DNA of 49,026 nucleotides, taken from the NCBI RefSeq assembly GCF_001315985.1, contig NZ_BBBI01000015.1, positions 1 to 49,026 on the forward strand, given 5' to 3'. The DNA comes from Vulcanisaeta distributa JCM 11216 (lineage in GTDB: Archaea > Thermoproteota > Thermoprotei > Thermoproteales > Thermocladiaceae). The stretch's first letter is position 1, and the number at the start of each line of letters is the position of its first letter. The notes under the pieces were generated by a model. The model was not told the origin of the DNA. It was given only the letters and a program-made list of their open reading frames with translations, and did no database searches. This document shows positions 40,967-48,527 of the stretch, one piece after another. Made by a program: the position numbers and the translations under genes.

Positions 40967-42399
40967 TTATCTACTCTTAATAATGAAGTAATCGCCGCTT
41001 AAGATACCACCGCTATATTTCCTTAGTTCATTACTTAATCTGATCTCGAACCTATTATCGTAATATATTAATTCGCTTGAATTAGCCGTTACGTACCTAG
41101 GCGTTAGGGTTAATTCCGATAGCCTTCTTATGAATTCATGAAGGGTGTTGGAATCATTGACTCTTTTCCAATCCATGCACCTCCTATTATCAGGGTCAGG
41201 ACCTCCCTCAAGCATAATTTCATCACCGTAATAGAGCATTGGGGTTCCGATCCAGGTGTATATGAATACTAATGCTGCCTTAAACTTCTCAATATCGCCG
41301 TCAAGCATAGTTATTGCTCTTGGTGTATCGTGCGTATCCACAAAGAGCCAGGAGTTGATTAGGAAGTGTTTTGGTAATACGTTCAATTGCCTCTTAAGCA
41401 CTTGAGCAAAATCCTCAGCGCTGACCTCACCATGTAGGAATTTAATTAATGGTTCCCAGACCTGGTAATTCATGACGCCATCAACGGCATTCCTCCATAG
41501 GAATGGATCGCCCCCCCAGACCTCGGCAATTAATGGCTTATTAATGAAGTTCCTTAGGTCCCACAAAAACCAGGGTGGTATGCCGGCGCCAACATCAATC
41601 CTGAAGGCGTCAACACCCATTAACGCCCAATGAAGTACTATGCCCTTAACCCACTCACCGGCGAACTTCATGTTAAGTTTAGGCATTCTCTTGACATCCA
41701 TGAACTTCTCATAATCACCATCATAGATGTAATACCAACGGGAGTACTCAGGATCGCCATTTAGGGCTGCCTTAAAGGCAGGGTGCTCGGAACCAGTGTG
41801 ATGAATAGGCAAGTCAAGTATTAACTTAATACCAAGATTATGCGCGCTCCTCAATAATTCCTTAAACGCCTTATTACCGCCTAAATCATCATCAACGTTG
41901 AAGTAATCAATAACGTCATACCTATGGTAAGACGCTGCCCTAAAGATTGGCGTTAAGTAAATTGTGTCAAAGCCCATGGACCTAATGTAACCAAGCCTAT
42001 CCCTAATGAAGGTCAGGTCACCGCCGAGCCTATCCCTCGGGCCACCCTCCCTCCTACACCCAAACCTATCAACGAATATCCCCATAAATCGCCCTAAATA
42101 ACCTGCGCCTAACTCCACGGACCCTCCTAACGACCCCCCCGCCAAGCTTAAGTACATTAAACCCATTCTCCACAGGTCCATCATCAAGGATAACCTCGCC
42201 ATCAATTAAATACCTATAATAATACTTACCTGGGGGGTAGTGAAACGTAGGCGCAATAATCAGAGCCGCAAAACCCAAGCTCGATGGGCTTCATGAACGC
42301 TGTAAAACTACCAACCACAAAGGCAGCTCTCCTAGGGCGTTTACTCACTGAAAACCTAACAAAGTAAATATCATCATTCCTAAATACGGTAATGGGCAT
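40967..42399 (-). CDS. GH13 alpha-amylase-family enzyme (cyclomaltodextrinase/neopullulanase-like), two frameshifts
   Basis: N-terminal beta-sandwich of about 90 residues (RRAAFVVGSFTAFMKPIE, PPGKYYYRYLIDGE) is CBM34/48-like. The catalytic barrel shows GFDTIYLTPIF, DLPIHHTGSEHPAF, GVDAFRIDVG (nucleophile Asp), IAEVWGGD (acid Glu) and FVDTHDTPR. No signal peptide, so it probably acts on imported maltodextrins inside the cell, in line with the ABC importer next to it. Breaks are near 42270 (A4, A3 expected) and 42080-42083 (C4, C3 expected, restoring IYGIFVDRFG). EVWGGDP is one Gly long. About 477 residues. Confidence 0.88.
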
Positions 42400-42474
42400 C
42401 AAATCAACCGTAAAATCACGAACTTAAATTAATTAACCCATACTCCTTAATGACGGGAAGGAACAGGATAAAGA

Positions 42475-42483
42475 CTTAAAAAC
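42475..42483 (+). promoter_or_regulatory. TATA box of the tRNA-Glu gene
   Basis: CTTAAAAAC, 24-32 bases upstream of the tRNA 5' end at 42507. Confidence 0.5.
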
Positions 42484-42506
42484 CGACGCGTTTCTAATGA
42501 TTACGA

Positions 42507-42587
42507 GCCCCGGTAGTATAGCCCGGTCAAGTATGTGGGCCTTTCGAGCCCGTGACCCGGGTTCAAATCCCGGCCGGGGGGGCACCA
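42507..42587 (+). tRNA. tRNA-Glu (anticodon TTC) with a three-base excess in the 3' acceptor strand
   Basis: The acceptor 5' strand is GCCCCGG. The D stem is GTAT/GTAT (with G-U pairs). The anticodon stem TGGGC/GCCCG carries loop CTTTCGA, giving anticodon TTC. The T arm is CCGGG-TTCAAAT-CCCGG. The 3' acceptor strand must be CCGGGGC followed by A and CCA, but the sequence has seven G (42576-42582) where pairing needs four. No intron. CCA is encoded at 42585-42587. Removing three G gives a perfect tRNA; as written the acceptor would carry a bulge. Confidence 0.93.
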
Positions 42588-42666
42588 GTCAATTGGTCAT
42601 AAGCACTTGTATGATTAAGGATATAGTTTTGAGTTTTGTGAATTGTAGGTGATATTGATTGCATGC

Positions 42667-43020
42667 CTAAGGTGCGCCAATCATTTTTGCTATGTCGTAT
42701 ATAATCATTGGTTTCCAATAGGTTATATTAAGTACTCTTAGTATGCCTATTATCCAGGTTATTAAAAGCGCCAGCCCAGCTAGGTAGCCCAGCACAACTA
42801 TTACTATGTGCATGGGTAGTATGAGGATTGTTATGAGTGATAATATTCCAAGAATAACCTCAACACCAATAATAACTATTCCAAAGGCAATACTCAGATA
42901 TGACCAATGCCTAACATAACCAGAACCAGGCTTAATAACTAAGCCAATTACTCCGCCAATAAGTGGTATTATCCAAGCGACCAAAGCCCAAACACGCTCC
43001 TCCTCGCTTAACTGCGACAC
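42667..43020 (-). CDS. Small DUF4870-like membrane protein
   Basis: 117 residues with an N-terminal EERVWALVAWIIPLIGG segment and three hydrophobic helices, the look of DUF4870/Tic20-like small membrane proteins. Start GTG 43020 is supported by a TATA box 23-32 bases upstream, as expected for a leaderless gene. Function unknown. It contains no G/C run of six or more and no frameshift. Confidence 0.65.
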   Translation of the reverse strand: MSQLSEEERVWALVAWIIPLIGGVIGLVIKPGSGYVRHWSYLSIAFGIVIIGVEVILGILSLITILILPMHIVIVVLGYLAGLALLITWIIGILRVLNITYWKPMIIYDIAKMIGAP

Positions 43021-43042
43021 GTAAATTATATGAAACAGTGTC

Positions 43043-43052
43043 TTTATAAATG
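43043..43052 (-). promoter_or_regulatory. TATA box of the small membrane-protein gene
   Basis: CTTTATAAAT on the plus strand (ATTTATAAAG on the coding strand), 23-32 bases before GTG 43020. The rest of the gap to 43277 holds a 9-base inverted repeat (ATGCATTAA 43156-43164, TTAATGCAT 43206-43214) and no gene. Confidence 0.5.
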
Positions 43053-43301
43053 CTTCCAGTATTGTTGATGCTCACGTATAAAATAATTCTTAATTTTTGT
43101 TAAGGGCATTTAATCATATACGACACTGAAATAATTTAGAAAACCCTTGCGTCCTATGCATTAATGGTGGCAATCACCTTGTCCCGTTTTCCAATTACCG
43201 AGGGTTTAATGCATCAATAACGTAGTAGGCCTTATAGGTTTCGGGCTTAAACGTGGGGCGTTGAGTTAGATTTTTATGTGCTGTATTTTTCAACCTGGTC
43301 T

Positions 43302-43586
43302 GTGAGGGTTAGGGTTAAGTTTTTTGGCGGTCTTTATGAGTTGATTGGTACATTTAAGATAGAGCTTGAGGTACCAAATAACCTTTCTGTGGGTGGCCTT
43401 ATTGATTTGATTACGCATACATTCAATCCCAAGTTCACCGAGGCCGTACTTGATGGTGATGGTAAGTTGAGGAGTGAATACGTCGTGCTAGTTAATGGTA
43501 AGGCCATTGAGTGGCTTAATGGATTGGCTACGAGACTCAGTGATAATGATGAGGTAGTGTTTCTACCGCCTGCGGAGGGTGGCTAA
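43302..43586 (+). CDS. MoaD/ThiS-family ubiquitin-like sulfur carrier or modifier
   Basis: A beta-grasp protein (VRVRVKFFGGLYELIG; YVVLVNGKAIEWLNG; DNDEVVFLPPAEGG) ending in Gly-Gly, the feature used for adenylation and either sulfur transfer to molybdopterin/tRNA or protein conjugation (SAMP). I chose GTG 43302 because a TTTTTA element lies about 26-34 bases before it; the frame is open from 43278. About 94 residues. Precise role cannot be decided without its E1 partner, which is not in the window. Confidence 0.82.
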   Translation: MRVRVKFFGGLYELIGTFKIELEVPNNLSVGGLIDLITHTFNPKFTEAVLDGDGKLRSEYVVLVNGKAIEWLNGLATRLSDNDEVVFLPPAEGG

Positions 43587-43606
43587 AGCTGTTGGCCTGG
43601 GATAAC

Positions 43607-43614
43607 TTATAAAT
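43607..43614 (+). promoter_or_regulatory. TATA box of lysS
   Basis: TTATAAAT, 24-31 bases upstream of ATG 43638. This spacing supports that ATG as the lysS start despite the frame break just after it. Confidence 0.5.
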
Positions 43615-43637
43615 TGCCAGTTGGTTCTTTAATCGTA

Positions 43638-45297
43638 ATGAGTTATACCCATTGTTGATAGGATAGCGAGCCAAGTTCTTGAGAGGTGCCGTAGTGAGGG
43701 TAAGGACGAGTGCATACTTAATGGCGGCTTGAGTGTTTCTGGGCTTCAGCACATTGGTAGGCTTAGGGGTGAGATAATACTGAATAGTGTCATTGCCGAG
43801 AAATTAAGGGATGCGGGATTGAGGGTTAGGCAGGTCTTGACCCTGTACACGGTGGATCCCTGGAAGGGTAAGGACAAGCAGCTTGAGCAGTTCTTGAATC
43901 CCGAGGTTGGTAGGAAGTATGTTGAGTGGCCCCTTGAGCGTGTCCCGGATCCCAAGGGTTGTCATAAGTCCTGGGTTGATCATTACTGGAGGGATTTTGG
44001 TGATTACCTTGATTACTTCGCGAAGAATGTTGAGGTTATAACGACCGGCGAGATGTATAGGGAGCATCCTAGGATGAGGGAGTTCATAGTAATGACTATG
44101 AGGAATAGGGAGAGGTTGATTGAGGTCATTAATAAGTATAGGGGGGGTAGGAATCCGTATCCGAAGGATTGGATACCCTTCGAGCCAATTTGCGAGAACT
44201 GCGGTAGGATCGGCACTGCGGAGGTCACGAAACTAGACCTTGATAAGTATGAGGTTGAGTATAGGTGTACGTATTGTGGGCATGTTGGTAGGGCTAAGTT
44301 GACTGATGGTAAGCTTCCGTGGAGGGTTGAGTGGGTTGGTGTTTGGTACACGTTACAAGTTGACTTCGAGCCTTATGGAAAGGACCACGCAATGCCAGGT
44401 GGTTCCAGGGACTCCGCTATCGAGATTGCCAAGACTGTTTATGGTGTTAATCCACCGTTGGGTACTTGGTATGAGTGGGTTGGTTATGTGGTTAATGGTA
44501 AGGACGTGGGTGACATGGGTAGTAGTGACTTCATAGGTTTCACACCGAGGGAGTGGGTTGAGGTTGCGGAGCCCGAGGTTCTTAGGTACATATACATATT
44601 CCACGAACCGACAAAAAGGCTTACCTTCAGTCTTGACTCGGTTTATCAATACGTGGATATTTATGACAGGGCTGAGCGTCTTTACTACGGTGTTGACAAG
44701 CCAAGCCCCAAGGAGAAGGATTACCTCGACCTAATTATCAAGTCCTATGAGTATGCACAGATGAGGAGACCACTGCCTAAGGAGATGCCGTTTCAACTGC
44801 CATATCTGCATGCAGTTGCTCTGATACAGACATTGCCGCAGTCATTAAGTGAGGAAGAGCTTATGGAGAGAGTCATTAAGAGACTGAGGGAGACGAAGAT
44901 ACTCACTAAGGAATTGGATGAATTATCCCGTGAGAGGATTAAGTCGAGACTCATTAAGGCCCGTAACTGGGTCAGTAGGTACGCGCCTGAGACCTATAGG
45001 ATTAGGGTTCTTGAGGAGATGCCGGAGACGATTAGGACCTCATTAACCGATATGCAAAGAAGTAAGCTGAGGTTATTACTCCAGGAGCTTGAGAAGATTG
45101 ATGTTTGGAGTGAGGATAATATCAAGGAGGCAATGAAGAGAGTCCCCCCCAGGGAGGATAAGAATGTCGAGAGGGCCTTCTTTGAGGCTACGTATTTAAT
45201 CTTCTTTGGTAGACCGAGTGGCCCTAGGATTGCGCCTTACCTAGCAATGCTCGGTAAGGATTTCGTAATTAACAGGTTAATGGATGTATTGAGGTGA
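43638..45297 (+). CDS. lysS: Class I lysyl-tRNA synthetase, frameshifted at its N-terminus
   Basis: Archaeal-type class I LysRS. LSVSGLQHIGRLRGE contains the HIGH-equivalent; a zinc-binding pair CENCGR/CTYCGH follows near residue 175. The signature-loop region reads DVGDMGSSDFIGFTPREW, unlike KMSKS in lacking the lysines. Upstream codons VDRIASQVLERCRSEGKDEC are clearly part of the protein and reach the ATG at 43638 only with one added base at about 43641-43652. Total about 553 residues. RGGRNPYP and RVPPRED are probable homopolymer gains. The stop overlaps a possible start of the next gene. Confidence 0.92.
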
Positions 45298-45302
45298 TTA
45301 AC

Positions 45303-45617
45303 ATGTCTAAATTATTGGTGGCGGCTATTGTCCTTGCTGTGGCTGTTTACGCCATCTTATTATCGTCATTAGCAGGTACTTACTTACCTAGTAAGGGCAA
45401 CTTTATCATGGATATAACCGTGCTCGTCCTAGCACTAATCAGCTTCTTCACATCATTTCTTTCAATTAAACAGACCTGGTATGACATTAATACTGCATAT
45501 ACGGATAAGGAATTGATTATTGGGAAACTAAAACGCATATTAGCCTTCTTCTCGTTAGCATTAAATATTATTAACATTATTTTAGTACTTTCGTATGTAC
45601 TTATTGTAGTTATTTAA
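45303..45617 (+). CDS. Small membrane protein of unknown function
   Basis: About 104 residues from ATG 45303, six bases after lysS (a GTG overlapping the lysS stop is the alternative start). Three hydrophobic segments (residues 3-22, 37-57, 80-104). No family recognised. Co-transcription with lysS is likely from spacing. Stops directly against the convergent coiled-coil gene. Confidence 0.6.
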   Translation: MSKLLVAAIVLAVAVYAILLSSLAGTYLPSKGNFIMDITVLVLALISFFTSFLSIKQTWYDINTAYTDKELIIGKLKRILAFFSLALNIINIILVLSYVLIVVI

Positions 45618-46394
45618 CTACTTCTTAATCAAAGCCCTTAACTGACTAAGTTCCTTATCCTTGCTTTCAATGATTTTCATCAACTCCTCCCTCTCTTTAA
45701 GCAATTGCTCATACTTCTTACGTATGTCCTGGCACTCACTCTCGATCCTCGTTACTTCCCTCATTTTACTCTCCAGTTCCTCCCTTTCCTTATCAAGCTT
45801 CTCCCTCAACTCAACCAGTGTGTTCTCCCTAATTATCAATGCCCTCTGGTAATTCATTAACTCCCTCTCCTTATCAAGGAGTCTCTTCTCCCAATCCGTG
45901 AGTCTCTTCTCCTCCTCTAATAGCTTTGTCATCAGTGGTTCGAGCTTCTCCATAATCTCTTTCCTCCTCTTACTAATCTCTTCATCGAGCCTCTTCAGTG
46001 CATCTTCCCTTTCCCTGAGTAAGTTCTCTAAGGAATTGAGCTTGCCTTCCTTATCCTTGAGTTCTGCCTCGAGCTTATTAAGTGCGTCCTGTCTCTCATT
46101 AAGCTTCTTCTCAAACTCTCTAAGTTCCGCCTCCTTTTGAGCCAGTTGCTCAAGTCTTTCCTTAATTTCCTGCTCCCTCTTCTCCAGTTCCCTAAGTCTC
46201 GCGTTCTCGGCATCAATCCTTACGGCCTCCATCTCAAGTCTCTGTTCACGGGCTTTCAATTCAACTTCCCAATCCCTAAGCTTGACCTCCTTCTCGCTGA
46301 GCGCCTTCTCCCTCTCAGCCAGTATCTTCTCCCTATTTTCAAGCTCATTGAGTCTCGTTGTTAATTGATTAGAGAGCGCTATGAGAGATACCAT
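45618..46394 (-). CDS. Long coiled-coil protein (third gene of a coiled-coil cluster)
   Basis: 258 residues, almost entirely a charged coiled coil with Glu/Lys/Arg heptads (NRVELKAREQRLEMEA-like repeats; LEEEKRLTDWEKRLLDKERE). No membrane segment, Walker motif or globular domain. Its ATG lies 16 bases inside the upstream coiled-coil gene in another frame. Given the other indels in this window the two may be a single gene of about 495 residues. Function unknown; a scaffold or filament is conceivable. Confidence 0.7.
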   Translation of the reverse strand: MVSLIALSNQLTTRLNELENREKILAEREKALSEKEVKLRDWEVELKAREQRLEMEAVRIDAENARLRELEKREQEIKERLEQLAQKEAELREFEKKLNERQDALNKLEAELKDKEGKLNSLENLLREREDALKRLDEEISKRRKEIMEKLEPLMTKLLEEEKRLTDWEKRLLDKERELMNYQRALIIRENTLVELREKLDKEREELESKMREVTRIESECQDIRKKYEQLLKEREELMKIIESKDKELSQLRALIKK

Positions 46395-47092
46395 AACATA
46401 CTCATTTCATTCAACTTAGCTCTCTCTTCCTCAAGCGCTTTCCTGTCGTTCTCCAGTTTTTGCCTAAGCTCTTCGATACTCTTCTCCCTAACCGAGACAT
46501 CACTCTCCCTCCTACTTATATCGAGTAACTTATTCTCCAGGTCCTTCTCCCTATTGAGGACCTCGTTATACACCTTGTTCAACTCAGCCAATAAATTACT
46601 CAACTTAGATACCTCCGAGACAAGGACTGATGCCTTATCAACACCACTCTCGATTTTAGTGCTAAGATCCTTAACGTTATTATTAATTAATTCAAGAGTC
46701 GATGTGGTGCTTGCAAGGCTTTGCTGCATACTGCTTGATAATCCCTGTAGCCTATCCAGGAGATTGTTTATTTTATCGAGGGCATTGAGTAATGAATCAA
46801 TAAGTTTTTTGCTCGTATCATTGAATTGATTAACTATGGTATTCATTTGAGCTACTCTGTTAGCCATTTCCGCAGTTGATGAATTTATGACCTTAACTGC
46901 GTCTTGAATCGTCCTATCATTCCTATCAACTCCAAGCGAAATGGATTGAAGATTCTTCTGCATTTGGTTAACGGTACTAATTAATTCCTGAATATTCTGC
47001 TGCAATGCCTGAAGTAGGTTAGTTATATCATTAATCCTTTGGTAAAGCTCCGAAGGCTCTTTAGGCCTAAACACGTTACGTAATTTAAACAA
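46379..47092 (-). CDS. Coiled-coil protein (second gene of the cluster)
   Basis: 237 residues. The N-terminus is short and basic (MFKLRNVFRPKEP), then Ser/Asn/Gln-rich helices reminiscent of chemoreceptor signalling bundles (NSSTAEMANRVAQMNTIV), then charged heptads at the end (EELRQKLENDRKALEEERAK). The final residues SMLWYLS may be an artefact of a frame change into the next gene. No G7 runs. Unknown role. Confidence 0.7.
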   Translation of the reverse strand: MFKLRNVFRPKEPSELYQRINDITNLLQALQQNIQELISTVNQMQKNLQSISLGVDRNDRTIQDAVKVINSSTAEMANRVAQMNTIVNQFNDTSKKLIDSLLNALDKINNLLDRLQGLSSSMQQSLASTTSTLELINNNVKDLSTKIESGVDKASVLVSEVSKLSNLLAELNKVYNEVLNREKDLENKLLDISRRESDVSVREKSIEELRQKLENDRKALEEERAKLNEMSMLWYLS

Positions 47093-47158
47093 GGGAACTA
47101 ATATACTTTGCTTTTATTATTCTAAAATAAATTGAACATGATGAAAAACAACACAGAA

Positions 47159-47742
47159 TTAAGGCTTACCAGCACCCTTACCTAAAATATCCAAAATAAC
47201 TGACTTAAGTCCCTCAATAGTCTCAGAACTTTTTCTATACTCAGAGATTAACCTAATGCCCTGCTCCTCGACGAGCTTCTGAAGCTCATTAAGTCTCGTA
47301 GCAACATTAGATAGTTGATTCGTGATCTCAACAACCTGGTTAACATCAAGTGTTCTATACTCTCTCAGATCCATTGTCACCTTCGCCAAGAGGTCTACGG
47401 CGTTCTCAACCTTACCCTGTATTGAGGATATCGAATCCCTATAGGCAATTAACGATGCCTCAATCCTAGTCAATTCCCTCAACGTATTGGAAAGCATACC
47501 AGCTAATTCAGCCATACTTTGCGGTGTTATTCCACTAATTAATTCCTGGGCCTTAATTAGACTTGATAGTGATTTCTCAATTTCATTAACCCTATTCTCC
47601 AAGCTCTCAACCCTAGTACTTATGTCCATTAGGTTCTTGGATAATTGATCAACTTTACCACTCAGGTTCATTATCTCCCTAAGAATCCTGGCTATTGGGT
47701 CCTCACGTGGGGGGGTGGAGGTGGTGCCGGGTAATAACTCAT
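47159..47742 (-). CDS. Coiled-coil protein with proline-rich N-terminus (first gene of the cluster), frameshifted
   Basis: About 195 residues. The open frame starts at 47671, but an N-terminal piece MSYYPAPPPPP and EDPIARILREIMNLSG lies upstream from ATG 47742, joined if the run of seven at 47709-47715 is five or eight. The rest is helical with heptads (DISTRVESLENRVNEIEKSL). Same strand as the two following coiled-coil genes (gap 66 bases), so one operon is likely. Unknown function. Confidence 0.65.
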
Positions 47743-47798
47743 TGCAATTAATATTGACTTGGTAATTGTTTAAATACTTATCTCGTGTTAATTAATTA

Positions 47799-48527
47799 AT
47801 GACGTACATATCTCCAAGGGCAAAAATACTGAGTAAAAATATAGGCAGGGATTTAATGGTACTTGGACCCTCATTGATAGGTGAGGGTACCATAGTGGAA
47901 CCATTCGTTGTTATAGGCCACCCAATCAGGTCAAAACTCCTGAGCGTGAGGGATAGGGGGGGTTCCATCATTGAGCAGTTAATGGATGAGGTTAGTAATG
48001 GCGCCATAATTGGTAGGAACTGCATTGTTAGGAGTAATGTCATTATCTACGAGAATGTGGAGATTGGTGATGGTGTTGAGACGGGGGGGCATAACGCATT
48101 GATTAGGGAGAACACGAGGGTTGGCGCGAATACAAGGATTGGGTCTGGGGGGGTCATTATCGATGGGGGGGACACGGTGATCGGCAGTAACGTTAGTATA
48201 CAGAGCATGGTCTACATACCGAGGGGGGGCACGGTCATAGAGGATAACGTATTCCTAGGGCCCAACGTCGTGATAACTAACGATAAGTACCCACCGAGTA
48301 AGAGGCTTGATGGTGTTAGGATTAGGAGGAATGCCGTTATTGGCGCCAATGCAACCCTAATAGCCGGTATTGAGGTTGGCGAGAATGCCGTGGTTGCGGC
48401 GGGCTCTGTCGTGACCAAGGATGTACCGCCAGGTGAGGTTGTCGCTGGTGTACCTGCCAAGCCTATTTACGGTGTTGATGTATTTATTAAGAAGAGGATT
48501 GAGTACGAAAGATTAGAGACCCCTTAA
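47799..48527 (+). CDS. Left-handed beta-helix (hexapeptide-repeat) acyl/acetyltransferase
   Basis: 242 residues, almost wholly hexapeptide repeats ([39 protein letters not shown]) as in sugar N-acetyltransferases of surface-glycan pathways; AGVPAKPI near the end is the family closing motif. Acts as a trimer using acyl-CoA. Five G7 runs add Gly at RDRGGSI, ETGGHN, GSGGVI, DGGDTV and PRGGTV. Four of these break the six-residue period, which becomes exact when one Gly is removed from each. Divergent from the coiled-coil operon; sugar substrate not known. Confidence 0.88.
   Translation: MTYISPRAKILSKNIGRDLMVLGPSLIGEGTIVEPFVVIGHPIRSKLLSVRDRGGSIIEQLMDEVSNGAIIGRNCIVRSNVIIYENVEIGDGVETGGHNALIRENTRVGANTRIGSGGVIIDGGDTVIGSNVSIQSMVYIPRGGTVIEDNVFLGPNVVITNDKYPPSKRLDGVRIRRNAVIGANATLIAGIEVGENAVVAAGSVVTKDVPPGEVVAGVPAKPIYGVDVFIKKRIEYERLETP

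Noticed and set aside
43278..43301. Upstream start of the MoaD-like gene at GTG 43278
   Set aside because: The extra eight residues are not family-like, and the TTTTTA promoter element is correctly spaced only for GTG 43302.
68..45297. Programmed ribosomal frameshifting at the many frame breaks
   Set aside because: Breaks occur in both directions, in A, T and G/C runs and in unrelated housekeeping genes, without shared slippery-site or pairing features; the tRNA gene shows the same type of anomaly.
68..45297. Reductive genome decay (true pseudogenes)
   Set aside because: The broken genes include S15, S3Ae, PheS, PheT, SerRS, LysRS, PGK and GAPDH with otherwise perfectly conserved sequence on both sides of each break.
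45661..46829. Ser/Leu-rich frames on the plus strand opposite the coiled-coil genes
   Set aside because: They are complements of Glu/Lys/Arg heptads (CTC, TTC and TCC codons) and have no independent support.
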